In this document: piece after piece, positions 54,418-61,881 of the stretch
Position numbering within the stretch: the stretch's first letter is position 1
Layout of the letters: every line of letters starts with the position of its first letter
DNA from: JAFGVL01 sp963663245
Lineage (GTDB): Bacteria > Bacteroidota > Bacteroidia > Bacteroidales > Paludibacteraceae
Direction: 5' to 3'
Length of the DNA stretch: 64,000 bases
NCBI GenBank assembly: GCA_963663245.1
Contig: OY760143.1
Location: forward strand, 682,001 to 746,000
Notes under the pieces: model-generated
The model's database searches: none
Told to the model about the DNA's origin: nothing
Seen by the model: the letters and a program-made list of their open reading frames with translations, nothing else
Position numbers and translations under genes: made by a program

Positions 54418-56262
54418 TTAAAATTTATTGTCAATTTCTTCTGCCGTTAAGATAGAGATAATCGTTTTTCCATCTGGAGAATAGTTATGGTTGTCACAGG
54501 CAAATAGTTGATCAATAAGAGAGTTAATCTCTTCTTTACTCAATGATTTTCCATAGGGGATAGACGTGTTTCTCGCTAGAGATAAAGCTATGTTCTCATG
54601 AATTGTTGTTTTCCCATCTTTTGTTTTTTCTCTATTTGAGCTAATCATTTCTTCAATGATTTTCACCACATTTTTTCCCTCCATATTAGAAGGTATTCCA
54701 TTAATTCGATAGGTGTTGTTGCCAAAGCAATCAATATCAAACCCAACAAAACTAAGGTCTTCAATAATATCTTCAAGTAATAAGCTGTCTTCAGCAGATA
54801 ATTCAATAAGTTCAGGAAATAATACTTGTTGAGAAACTCCTTTCTGAATTTTTATTTGTTGAAGATATTGTTCAAACAATACTCGGACATGAGCTCTATG
54901 TTGGTCAATCAGCATTAATCCTGACTTGACACTAGTGAAGATGTATTTGTTTCTAAATTGAAAATACTCAGAACATACATCATCAATCATATGAGAATTT
55001 GACTCTTTGCTTTCTAAATTATTTGACTCTTTAGAAAAAGAAATGTTGCTTTGTGTACTCGTTTCGATAGAAACTCCTTTATCTTGTTCGAAGCCTTCAT
55101 ATAACTTCTCCCAATTGAAACTTTCATTTTTTTGATTTGATTTTTCTGAATTTTGTTTGAAAGGATTGTAGTCTGGATTAAAACTAGTTTTTGGAGCTTC
55201 AATTTTTGTTTCCCTACTCAATACGGGTATTTCAGTAGCATCTTGCTGGTCAAAGTCAATTCCTGGTACTACATTAAACTTTCCTAATGCTTCTCGTACT
55301 GATGCTGATATTATAGACCAAATAGCTTGTTCATTCTCAAATTTAATTTCAGTTTTAGTAGGATGGATATTTACATCTATGTTTGAAGGGTCTATAGAAA
55401 AAGAAATAAAATAGCTTGGAGAATAATCTGTTGTCAGCATTCGGTCAAAAGCCTGCATTACTGCTTTGTGAAAGTAAGGATGGCGCATATAACGTCCATT
55501 TACAAAGAAATATTGGTTGTAGTTATGTTTTTTTGCTGATTGAGGTTTTCCAATGAAGCCTGAAATTGAAAGTAGGCTTGTTTCAGTTTCAATAGCCAAT
55601 AAATGCTGATTGATGTTTTTCCCAAAAATGGCTACAATGCGTTGTCGTAAGGTATTCTCAGGGAGTTGATATATGGGGCTATCATTGTGAGAAAGAGAAA
55701 AGGAAATATGAGGGTTAATGATAGCTATTCGATTAAATTCAGTAATAATATTCTTTAATTCAGTTGTGTTTGATTTTAAGAATTTTCTTCGTGCAGGCAC
55801 ATTAAAGAATAAATTTTTAACGTTAAATACCGTCCCAGAAGAACAACTAATCGTTTCTTGTCTCTCAAGCTTAGATCCTGCTATTTCAATCAAAGTACCT
55901 AGTTCATCACCGTCTCTTTTTGTTTTAAGTTCTATGTGTGCTACCGCAGCAATAGAAGCTAAGGCTTCACCTCTAAACCCCATCGTCTTTAGAGCAAACA
56001 AATCATTAGCAGACTTGATTTTAGATGTAGCATGTCTCTCAAATGCCATTCGTGCATCAGTTTCAGACATTCCTTTTCCATTATCAATTATTTGGATGAG
56101 TGTTCTTCCAGCATCTTTTACAAAAACCTGAATGTTTGTTGCATTAGCATCAATAGCATTCTCGACCAATTCTTTAATTACAGAAGCTGGACGCTGAATA
56201 ACTTCACCGGCTGCAATTTGATTGGCAACAGAGTCTGGTAAAAGATGAATAATGTCACTCAT
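54418..56262 (-). CDS. mutL: DNA mismatch repair protein MutL
   Basis: A 614-residue mismatch-repair protein. The N-terminal GHKL ATPase has ELVENAIDANA, the DNGKGM lid motif and MGFRGEALASIAAV. The middle transducer domain has the HNYNQYFFVNGRYM and NVDVNIHPTKTEIKF-like segments. The linker (residues ~340-420) is low-complexity. The C-terminal dimer domain contains LMLIDQHRAHVRVLFEQY: this is placed like the DQHA(x2)E(x4)E endonuclease motif but has Arg for Ala and Val for Glu. Nicking activity is therefore doubtful. It converges with the XRE gene without any gap. Confidence 0.95.
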   Translation of the reverse strand: MSDIIHLLPDSVANQIAAGEVIQRPASVIKELVENAIDANATNIQVFVKDAGRTLIQIIDNGKGMSETDARMAFERHATSKIKSANDLFALKTMGFRGEALASIAAVAHIELKTKRDGDELGTLIEIAGSKLERQETISCSSGTVFNVKNLFFNVPARRKFLKSNTTELKNIITEFNRIAIINPHISFSLSHNDSPIYQLPENTLRQRIVAIFGKNINQHLLAIETETSLLSISGFIGKPQSAKKHNYNQYFFVNGRYMRHPYFHKAVMQAFDRMLTTDYSPSYFISFSIDPSNIDVNIHPTKTEIKFENEQAIWSIISASVREALGKFNVVPGIDFDQQDATEIPVLSRETKIEAPKTSFNPDYNPFKQNSEKSNQKNESFNWEKLYEGFEQDKGVSIETSTQSNISFSKESNNLESKESNSHMIDDVCSEYFQFRNKYIFTSVKSGLMLIDQHRAHVRVLFEQYLQQIKIQKGVSQQVLFPELIELSAEDSLLLEDIIEDLSFVGFDIDCFGNNTYRINGIPSNMEGKNVVKIIEEMISSNREKTKDGKTTIHENIALSLARNTSIPYGKSLSKEEINSLIDQLFACDNHNYSPDGKTIISILTAEEIDNKF

Positions 56263-56277
56263 TGATGAAAAGTGGGG

Positions 56278-56610
56278 TTAAATTGTATTCTCAAAATATA
56301 GAGAAATGATAGCATCGCTATTTGCAAATATATATATACCAAATAGGACTAATACAAAAAGAATAAAGAATAGTTTGATGAATAATTTTTTGTTTGCTTT
56401 TGTACGCTCACTAATATCTAAACGCTCAGAGTATTTCCGAAAAGAGCCACGAGCTAATTTAGGTGTATATTCACCATCTTTATTGTTGGCAATTTCTTTT
56501 TCTATAGCAGCTTCACGTTCTTCTCTTTTTTCTTTTTCTGGATCCCAGTAAATTGGGATGTGGTTAAAACGACGTGGCTTTAAAGAGTTTCTAAATGAAA
56601 ATATACCCAT
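56278..56610 (-). CDS. Hypothetical single-pass membrane protein
   Basis: A 110-residue protein. Residues ~1-70 are highly charged (KEKREEREAAIEKEI, SERLDISERTKANK), and residues ~75-100 form one hydrophobic helix (LFIKLFFILFVLVLFGIYIF). It should be anchored with a basic cytoplasmic N-terminal domain. I recognise it only as a conserved hypothetical of Bacteroidota found next to mutL. It lies 6 bases after manC and 15 bases before mutL on the minus strand, so the three could be co-transcribed. Confidence 0.72.
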   Translation of the reverse strand: MGIFSFRNSLKPRRFNHIPIYWDPEKEKREEREAAIEKEIANNKDGEYTPKLARGSFRKYSERLDISERTKANKKLFIKLFFILFVLVLFGIYIFANSDAIISLYFENTI

Positions 56611-56616
56611 TGTTTA

Positions 56617-57690
56617 TTATATGAAATCACCTTTAAATCTAACTGTTATATCATTTACAATCTGACGAATTTTTTGTTCTTCATCTTTTTTGCATATTAA
56701 AAGCACATCATTAGTTTCCGCTACAATATAGCCGTCAAGTCCCTGTATAACAGCTAGTTTTCCTTCCGGCACAGTAACAACATTGTTGTTGCTTTCATAA
56801 TACTGAGCATAACATTTTAGAGTTACGTTTTCTTGATTATCTTTTTGAGAAATATCGTAAAGAGAACCCCATGTACCTAAATCAGACCATCCAAAATCCG
56901 AGCAAAGAACGTTTACATTTGGAGCTTTCTCTAGGATGCCATAATCAATAGATACGTTTTGACAAGAGGGGTAGATTTCATTAATAAATTTCGTTTCCTC
57001 TTCAGTGTTATAATATTCTTTTCCACTTTCAAATTTTGAAGAGACCTCAGGTAGAAGCTCTTTAAAAGCATTGTCAATTGCTTGTAAATTCCATAAGAAA
57101 ATTCCTGAATTCCAGAAAAATTCACCACTCTCAACAAATACCTTTGCTAGTTCTTTATCTGGTTTTTCAGTAAATGTTTTTACCTTTCGAAGGTTAGTAT
57201 CACCTTCTTCAATTTGAATATAACCATATCCAGTTTCTGGTCTACTTGGTTTAATCCCTAATGTAAGTAATGAATCGTTTTTTTGAACAAAATCAATACC
57301 TTCTTTTATTGTGTCAATAAATTCAACTTCTTTTAAAATTAAGTGGTCCGAAGGGGCAACAATAATATTTGCTTCAGATGTTATTGCTTTAATTCGATTT
57401 ACAGCATATGCAATACATGGAGCTGTATTTCTTCTCATAGGCTCTAGTAGAACTTGTTCTTCATTGATTTCTGGAAGTTGTTCTAAAATTAAATCTTTAT
57501 ATATCTGGTTTGAAACAATTAATATGTTTTTTGTAGGTACAATCTCTTGAAAACGACTAAATGTCATCTGTAATAATGATTTACCCGTACCAAAAAAGTC
57601 TAGGAATTGTTTTGGTTTATCATTTCTGCTGAAAGGCCAAAATCTACTTCCGATACCTCCAGCCATTATTATACAATAGTTATTCTTCAT
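56617..57690 (-). CDS. manC: Mannose-1-phosphate guanylyltransferase
   Basis: About 357 residues. I start at the ATG at 57690 (MKNNYCIIMAGGIGSRFWPFSR) because the catalytic motif follows directly; the open frame to 57765 would cross the predicted promoter box at 57735-57742. The enzyme joins GTP and mannose-1-phosphate into GDP-mannose. The nucleotide-binding loop AGGIGSRFWPFSR, then PKQFL, EPMRRNTAPCIAYAV and PSDHLI are visible, and FTEKPD follows. It lacks the phosphomannose isomerase half of AlgA/ManC fusion enzymes. GDP-mannose feeds gmd/fcl and mannosyltransferases, so it probably serves the polysaccharide locus ~25 kb away. Confidence 0.93.
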   Translation of the reverse strand: MKNNYCIIMAGGIGSRFWPFSRNDKPKQFLDFFGTGKSLLQMTFSRFQEIVPTKNILIVSNQIYKDLILEQLPEINEEQVLLEPMRRNTAPCIAYAVNRIKAITSEANIIVAPSDHLILKEVEFIDTIKEGIDFVQKNDSLLTLGIKPSRPETGYGYIQIEEGDTNLRKVKTFTEKPDKELAKVFVESGEFFWNSGIFLWNLQAIDNAFKELLPEVSSKFESGKEYYNTEEETKFINEIYPSCQNVSIDYGILEKAPNVNVLCSDFGWSDLGTWGSLYDISQKDNQENVTLKCYAQYYESNNNVVTVPEGKLAVIQGLDGYIVAETNDVLLICKKDEEQKIRQIVNDITVRFKGDFI

Positions 57691-57734
57691 AAAATCAGTT
57701 GGTTGCGAAAATTTAGTTCGTTTCTGAAAGAACA

Positions 57735-57742
57735 CAAAAGTA
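57735..57742 (-). promoter_or_regulatory. Predicted promoter of manC
   Basis: The plus strand CAAAAGTA reads TACTTTTG (TAnnTTTG) on the minus strand. CAA at 57763-57765 (minus strand TTG) lies 20 bases upstream as the -33 element. This supports the internal ATG at 57690 as the manC start. Confidence 0.6.
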
Positions 57743-57827
57743 CATTGATTTTTCCTTTTTCCCAAGTATTAAAAGTTTTTTATATAATATTAGGCAAGGT
57801 AAATACTTGAGAAAATAAAAAAAACAT

Positions 57828-57835
57828 TACTTTTG
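57828..57835 (+). promoter_or_regulatory. Predicted promoter of tRNA-Leu
   Basis: TACTTTTG (TAnnTTTG), with TTG at 57807-57809 18 bases upstream. It lies 11 bases before the mature 5' end of the tRNA. Confidence 0.6.
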
Positions 57836-57846
57836 CATCACCATTT

Positions 57847-57928
57847 GCCCAGATGGCGGAATTGGTAGACGCGCTGGTCTCAAACACCAGTGGAGCAATC
57901 CGTGCCGGTTCGACCCCGGCTCTGGGTA
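57847..57928 (+). tRNA. tRNA-Leu (anticodon CAA)
   Basis: Acceptor arm GCCCAGA (57847-57853) pairs with TCTGGGT (57921-57927), with one G-U pair, and A73 at 57928. The anticodon stem CTGGT/ACCAG flanks the loop CTCAAAC, which gives anticodon CAA (reads TTG). A long variable arm, typical of tRNA-Leu, and a TTCGA T-loop (GGTTCGACC) are present. The CCA end is not encoded. It is followed by a hairpin and then by accessory DNA. Confidence 0.97.
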
Positions 57929-57933
57929 CTGAT

Positions 57934-57979
57934 AAACCCTTGTATATATCTTTAATACAGATTAATGCAAGGGTTTTTT
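57934..57979 (+). terminator. Possible terminator after tRNA-Leu
   Basis: AAACCCTTG (57934-57942) pairs with CAAGGGTTT (57968-57976) followed by more T residues. The loop is long (25 bases), so stability is moderate. Confidence 0.6.
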
Positions 57980-57988
57980 AATTGACTG

Positions 57989-58009
57989 CTGAAACATTAC
58001 TGAAACATT
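57989..58009 (+). repeat. Short direct repeat next to tRNA-Leu
   Basis: CTGAAACATT occurs at 57989-57998 and again at 58000-58009, an 11-base period. Paired short repeats near a tRNA 3' end can be recombinase arm-binding sites, but no integrase is present in the window. Confidence 0.5.
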
Positions 58010-58178
58010 TTTGCTGATTATTAGGTTTGTTTCTTTTAAATCTCTATTCCAAATAAGTACTCACTGCTTTGTTTTCTTTAATCTACTCTGTATTGTCCTT
58101 GTTTACTTCTTTTTAGTTTTATAATGTAGCTTTAATTTTAGGTAATTATTTAATTGTCTAATTTTAAAACCCATTATT

Positions 58179-58985
58179 ATGGCAAGACAGACAGGACCTT
58201 TGAAATATAAGGGCAACATTGGCGGAGTACGCCACTTCAAAATTAAAGGCTTAAAAGGAAGCTTTGCAGGTATGGCAGGGGGCGCATCTGCTGAACAAAT
58301 AAAAACAGCCCCAGAGTTCAAACGCACAAGAGAAAACATGAACGAGTTTGGAGGCTGTGCAGCAGCGGGGAAGTCTGTTCGTGTAGGGTTAAGTTCATTG
58401 ATGCAAACAATGTCAGACTCTCGACTTACAGGAAGATTAACCGCAATTATGAAAAAGATAAACTTGGAAGACCAATCCGAAGCGAGGGGTCAAAGAGCGA
58501 TTCTTATTTCTGAACAAACACAATACCTAAAAGGCTTGGTGTTTAACAAAAGCGTTAACTTCAATAGTATGTTTACTGGAAGTGTTCGTATGACTCCTAC
58601 GGCATCAAGAACAGGTGTAAATGCAATTATTAGTTATAATTTATCAACTAACATAAATGCACCTCTTGGAGCTACTCATTTTAGACTTGTTCTTGCCGTT
58701 TCAGCAATTAGTGATTTCATTTACAATGCTGACACCAAAATGTATGAACCTGCAAATCCAGCCCTAAATGAACAAAGCACTGTAACATACATGCCAGAGA
58801 TTGCACTCGGAGGAGGTGGGAGTATCACTTCAAATCAAGATTGCCAACTTCCAGCAGGCATTACTTCTTTAACAGAAGATACTAGCTTGATAGCATGTAT
58901 TGGGATTGAGTTCTTACAAGAAGTTAGCGGCAATTTTTATCTGTTAAGTTCAGGTAATGCTTTGAAAATTGTAGATATTTTTTAA
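58179..58985 (+). CDS. Bacteroidota orphan protein of unknown function
   Basis: A 268-residue protein. From memory, its N terminus (MARQTGPLKYKGNIGGVRHF, pattern MA[RK]QTG...KGxIGG) marks a family of uncharacterised Bacteroidota proteins, often in accessory regions; I cannot name a function. Residues ~30-115 are charged and helical (PEFKRTRENMNEFG, then SLMQTMSDSRLTGRLTAIM). Residues ~120-268 are glycine- and serine-rich, beta-rich, with two cysteines. There is no signal peptide or membrane segment. It stands alone behind tRNA-Leu with its own terminator, and word use differs from core neighbours (more GC-containing codons). A phage-like or structural role is possible but unproven. Confidence 0.8.
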   Translation: MARQTGPLKYKGNIGGVRHFKIKGLKGSFAGMAGGASAEQIKTAPEFKRTRENMNEFGGCAAAGKSVRVGLSSLMQTMSDSRLTGRLTAIMKKINLEDQSEARGQRAILISEQTQYLKGLVFNKSVNFNSMFTGSVRMTPTASRTGVNAIISYNLSTNINAPLGATHFRLVLAVSAISDFIYNADTKMYEPANPALNEQSTVTYMPEIALGGGGSITSNQDCQLPAGITSLTEDTSLIACIGIEFLQEVSGNFYLLSSGNALKIVDIF

Positions 58986-59004
58986 AAACTATCTAACACA
59001 AGTG

Positions 59005-59031
59005 AACCTCGGCAAATACCGGGGTTTTTTT
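59005..59031 (+). terminator. Rho-independent terminator after the orphan protein
   Basis: AACCTCGG pairs with CCGGGGTT (one G-T pair) over a 6-base loop, followed by seven or more T residues. Confidence 0.85.
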
Positions 59032-59583
59032 GTGTCTTGTATTTTCAATAAGTGGGCTTATCTTGCCTTTAACCTAGGCTTAACCTAGATTTAAACATGA
59101 AACAAGCAATCTTTTCAAATAATTATTAAAGAGCATACGCTTTGCCTCTTGAATAAGCCTTAAATTTTGCTTGTATTGAATTTCTATCGCTTCTAGTGAG
59201 TGTAGAGATGCAACGGACTTTTGGAAGCCTGTGAGGCTCTTATTTGCAATATTTAGTCAGCTTCATATATTTCATATTTTCCGCTTAAAGATTTATTTGT
59301 TTTCAACCCTACAATTATTTTCCCCCAAAGAGAGAAAAAAAAGAAAGAAGAAAAAAAGAAAAAGATGGCATTTTCACAGGGCGGTTGAAAAGGGCTGTAA
59401 AGGTTTTTTGGCAAAATACTACCTGGAGTGAAACGGAAGTGTGGAGATTTTGGCAAAAACCCGTAGGGCTTGACCTTTACTGACCTTTTGGCTGTTTACC
59501 GCCCTATCTTTGCCTTGCTTTTTGTTTTTTTTTGTGGTTATAATCTTCGGTTATTGGTATTTGTTTTATGGGGGTAACAATCA

Positions 59584-59853
59584 CAGGGTTAAATAAAGCA
59601 TACAAAACTGCGGGTGGATGAGAGCAAGTGTGGCGACTGAACGGAATGACACAATTAAGTGGGTGGATTTGCAGGGTGGAGATTGTGGCGTGGAGAGAAT
59701 GGAGCTACTCTTGCTGTGGGGTGCTGAGGTTGGTGAAAGGAACGGAAGCGGAATGTAGTGTAGGATAACGAAGTGCCGAAACGAAATGTAGCTGTAGTGA
59801 GTGAACCTACCGCAGGCACATGATATAAACTCGATATGCTTTATTTAAGCCTG
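59584..59853. repeat. 19-bp inverted repeat enclosing 232 bp
   Basis: CAGGGTTAAATAAAGCATA (59584-59602) and TATGCTTTATTTAAGCCTG (59835-59853) are reverse complements with one mismatch. The enclosed sequence has no gene. No clear target-site duplication is visible outside the arms. Confidence 0.8.
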
Positions 59854-60016
59854 TACCTTTGAAAGGGTGGAGGGGTATTTGTGGTTTTCGGGCAGTAGAA
59901 CGGGGTTTTGTGGGTGGAGTATTTGCGGGGCTACTTAACATAGTGTTCTTATAGGAATGTATTCTCATTACTATAAGGCAACATTATGTTTAAGTAGCTT
60001 GGATTTGCAGGGTGGA
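59665..60016 (+). repeat. 16-bp direct repeat and dispersed GGGTGGA heptamers
   Basis: GGATTTGCAGGGTGGA occurs exactly at 59665-59680 and 60001-60016. The heptamer GGGTGGA occurs on the plus strand at 59612, 59661, 59674, 59865, 59912 and 60010, six times in ~405 bases. Confidence 0.8.
59930..59998. repeat. 69-bp near-perfect hairpin with attC-like architecture
   Basis: Left arm 59930-59959 and right arm 59966-59998 pair along ~30 bp around a 6-base loop. The right arm has three extra unpaired bases. The arms contain ACTTAAC-ATAGT-GTT and CAAC-ATTAT-GTTTAAG, two inverted core-like boxes separated by 5-base spacers, as in integron attC sites. The right core GTTTAAG departs from the GTTRRRY consensus. 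No integrase is seen. Confidence 0.75.
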
Positions 60017-60247
60017 TTGCGGGGAAGACGACAATAATACTGTGCAAGCTACGCACGAAGTAAGGAGCGAGGATTTTTGGCGGCTGGTGATAAAACCCGG
60101 TGGAACTGCCCGTAATTAATTCGTAGCTTTGCTACACCTTATTTTATATAATGATAATTAAGGAAGAAGTAAAGAATTATAATATAAAACATACTAGTAT
60201 TTTGTGTTAATAAGGAATAATATGAGTTATTTTTAATCCATAATATT

Positions 60248-60255
60248 TATCTTTG
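60248..60255 (+). promoter_or_regulatory. Predicted -7 promoter box of the Panacea-type operon
   Basis: TATCTTTG (TAnnTTTG) lies 20 bases before the ATG at 60276. It overlaps the GTG that a longer reading frame would use, which argues for the ATG. Confidence 0.6.
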
Positions 60256-60275
60256 TGCAACCAAATGATATAATT

Positions 60276-60713
60276 ATGCCATACAAAGTAATAGATATTG
60301 CAAACAAGGTGCTTGCCAAAGGGACAACTGAGGAAGATCTAGTTTCAAATATGAAGCTACAAAAGCTGTTGTATTATATGCAAGGTTTTTATTTAGCATA
60401 TTTTGATAAGCCATTATTTAATGATGAGCTTGAAGCATGGATGTATGGACCTGTTGTGCCAAAAGTTTATGAATCATTTAAAGAAAATGGAAGCAAAGGG
60501 ATTGAATATACTGGAGAAGTAATTAAGCTAGGCACAGAGAATGAAGAAAAGCTTTTTAATGAAGTGTATCGAGTTTATGCAAAATACTCTGCTACTGGAT
60601 TAATGGAAATGACCCATTCTGAGACACCTTGGAAAGCAACAAACACTGGTGTTGGAAATGTAATTAGTCAAGAAGTCATGAAGCAATTTTTTAAAAAACG
60701 ATTAAAAAATTAG
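60276..60713 (+). CDS. Panacea/SocA-domain (DUF4065) antitoxin-like protein
   Basis: About 145 residues. The start is the ATG at 60276 (MPYKVIDIANKVLAKG), downstream of the promoter box. The family signature is NMKLQKLLYYMQGFYLAYFDKPLF (residues ~24-47, described by MKLQKLLYYMQG) followed by EAWMYGPVVPKVYESF (about 52-67); these are diagnostic of the Panacea domain formerly DUF4065. It is found in GepA, SocA and many antitoxins that neutralise unrelated toxins. The next gene starts one base after its stop codon, the usual bicistronic toxin-antitoxin layout. Neutralising activity is inferred. Confidence 0.88.
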   Translation: MPYKVIDIANKVLAKGTTEEDLVSNMKLQKLLYYMQGFYLAYFDKPLFNDELEAWMYGPVVPKVYESFKENGSKGIEYTGEVIKLGTENEEKLFNEVYRVYAKYSATGLMEMTHSETPWKATNTGVGNVISQEVMKQFFKKRLKN

Positions 60714-60714
60714 C

Positions 60715-61149
60715 ATGGCTAAGAATAAGAATAAAAAAAAGAGTGGAATACAAATAAAAGAACCCACTCAAACTAAAACTATATCAAGTAAAAAATTGGA
60801 TGAATATAATTATCCAATTTTTTGCTTTAAGCACCTTAGTGATGTTTCTTTTAAAGATTGTAAAGATGTGAAATTCTTTAAAAGCTATTTATCAAGGCTA
60901 AAAGGTTTATCTGAATTAGGATGGAGTGAGATAGAAAAATCTGATAAACACCAATATGGGATAGAGAAATTACCAAAAGAATCAATAAAACATAGTTTGC
61001 CTTCCTTTGTAACACCAGAAGTAACTAAGGTAGATGTGTTTAGAGCTACTGGTGATAATAAACCATTTGTAGGCTTAAGAAATGGTAATGTTTTTCAAGT
61101 ATTCTTTATTGAATCTAGTTTTGGAGATATTTATGATCATACACCATAA
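60715..61149 (+). CDS. Small partner protein of the Panacea gene, candidate toxin
   Basis: A 144-residue soluble protein I cannot place in a characterised family. Residues ~1-30 are very lysine-rich (MAKNKNKKKSG). The centre is charged and helical (FFKSYLSRLKGLSELGW). The last ~45 residues form beta strands with a FVGLRNGNVFQVFFIE stretch reminiscent of the C-terminal strands of small RNase-like toxins, but I see no certain catalytic set. Its start is one base after the antitoxin-like gene, so the two are surely co-translated. A toxin role is inferred only from that partner. It ends exactly at the stop of the convergent GIY-YIG gene. Confidence 0.6.
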   Translation: MAKNKNKKKSGIQIKEPTQTKTISSKKLDEYNYPIFCFKHLSDVSFKDCKDVKFFKSYLSRLKGLSELGWSEIEKSDKHQYGIEKLPKESIKHSLPSFVTPEVTKVDVFRATGDNKPFVGLRNGNVFQVFFIESSFGDIYDHTP

Positions 61150-61785
61150 TCAAAAAGCATATATCTCATTATAAATATCTTGCAGATTTTTGCCGTTGTA
61201 AGTCCAATATTTAGTTGGTTGTACGGCATAGTCTAAGCCTAGTAGATCTTGGGTGAGGGCGGTAAGTGAGGTTTCTTGTCCGTTGTATAGGACTTTTCTG
61301 TCGGTGCATACTTCTACTTCTATAATTTCATCCTCTTTGGTGTATTGGAGTTTGGCTCCAATAGGGATTTCCATTTCTCGGAAGTTTAAAGGTGGGCGAC
61401 GGTTGATTTTAAGTTTGGTGCGGGCTTGTTTATCTGTTTCGTTTAAATCATCGTCTATCTCACTATTTACTTCTTGGGTAATATCGCCTTTATCAAACAG
61501 TTTTAATATGGCTATGGCTTGCTCGGGTGCTATTTTAAAGAACTCTCTTTGAGGATGCACACGATTAGGGGAAAAGGCAATGTGTAGGGCTTTTTCTACC
61601 TTGGCGCAATCTTCTACCTTACAAGCAAACTCACACTCAAAGGCAACCGGCACACTGGTTGTAAAGAGTTCCTTCATCCGTGTATCTACATTGTCTCTGG
61701 TTGTCATGCCTATTTTTACTAAATCGGGCATGGCCGAGTTAGTAAGTACATACACTATTCCGTAGTTATTCGTTTGTTTTGCCAT
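61150..61785 (-). CDS. GIY-YIG (T5orf172-type) nuclease-domain protein
   Basis: A 211-residue protein. Residues ~8-95 form a GIY-YIG-type domain of the T5orf172 branch: GIVYVLTNSAMPDLVKIGMT, then KVEKALHIAFSPNRV and REFFKI. Residues ~140-211 look like the small domain found with restriction-associated proteins (DUF4357/RAMA-like): KVLYNGQETSLTALTQDLLG followed by YWTYNGKNLQDIYNE. The Bacteroidota type I restriction loci often carry such a gene; here it lies 96 bases downstream of hsdR in the same direction. Nuclease activity and DNA-modification recognition are inference. Confidence 0.85.
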   Translation of the reverse strand: MAKQTNNYGIVYVLTNSAMPDLVKIGMTTRDNVDTRMKELFTTSVPVAFECEFACKVEDCAKVEKALHIAFSPNRVHPQREFFKIAPEQAIAILKLFDKGDITQEVNSEIDDDLNETDKQARTKLKINRRPPLNFREMEIPIGAKLQYTKEDEIIEVEVCTDRKVLYNGQETSLTALTQDLLGLDYAVQPTKYWTYNGKNLQDIYNEIYAF

Positions 61786-61881
61786 AATTTTTATATTTTA
61801 TCGCTCTGTGTTTGCAGTAGATTACCACTTGCCTTATTTTAAAAGCTTGCTATCAGAGGGATTCTACAAGTAGAAGATTAA

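Larger units (their letters stand above)
59032..60247. other. Non-coding accessory region, locally GC-rich and repeat-rich
   Basis: About 1.2 kb without a convincing gene. The only frames are two overlapping 66-67 codon frames in opposite directions (59231-59456) without family features. From ~59380 to ~60110 the sequence is clearly richer in G than the rest of the window. It holds a 19-bp inverted repeat (59584-59602/59835-59853), six GGGTGGA heptamers, a 16-bp direct repeat and a 69-bp hairpin (59930-59998). Recurrent GAACGGAA/GAAACGGAA-type words are also seen. It may be a non-coding RNA, a replication or transfer origin remnant, or a degenerate mobile element. Confidence 0.6.

Noticed and set aside
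57691..57765. Longer manC reading frame starting at 57765
   Set aside because: It would contain the predicted promoter box and adds 25 residues unlike the family; the ATG at 57690 places the nucleotide-binding loop directly at the N terminus.
59231..59456. Two overlapping 66-67 codon frames on opposite strands
   Set aside because: Low-complexity lysine/arginine or phenylalanine runs from an A-rich tract, no ribosome-binding site, no family features; likely chance.
58986..60275. CRISPR array in the gene-free region
   Set aside because: The repeats are not regularly spaced and no cas gene is near.
58179..60275. Retron or diversity-generating element explaining the inverted repeats
   Set aside because: No reverse transcriptase gene is present nearby.
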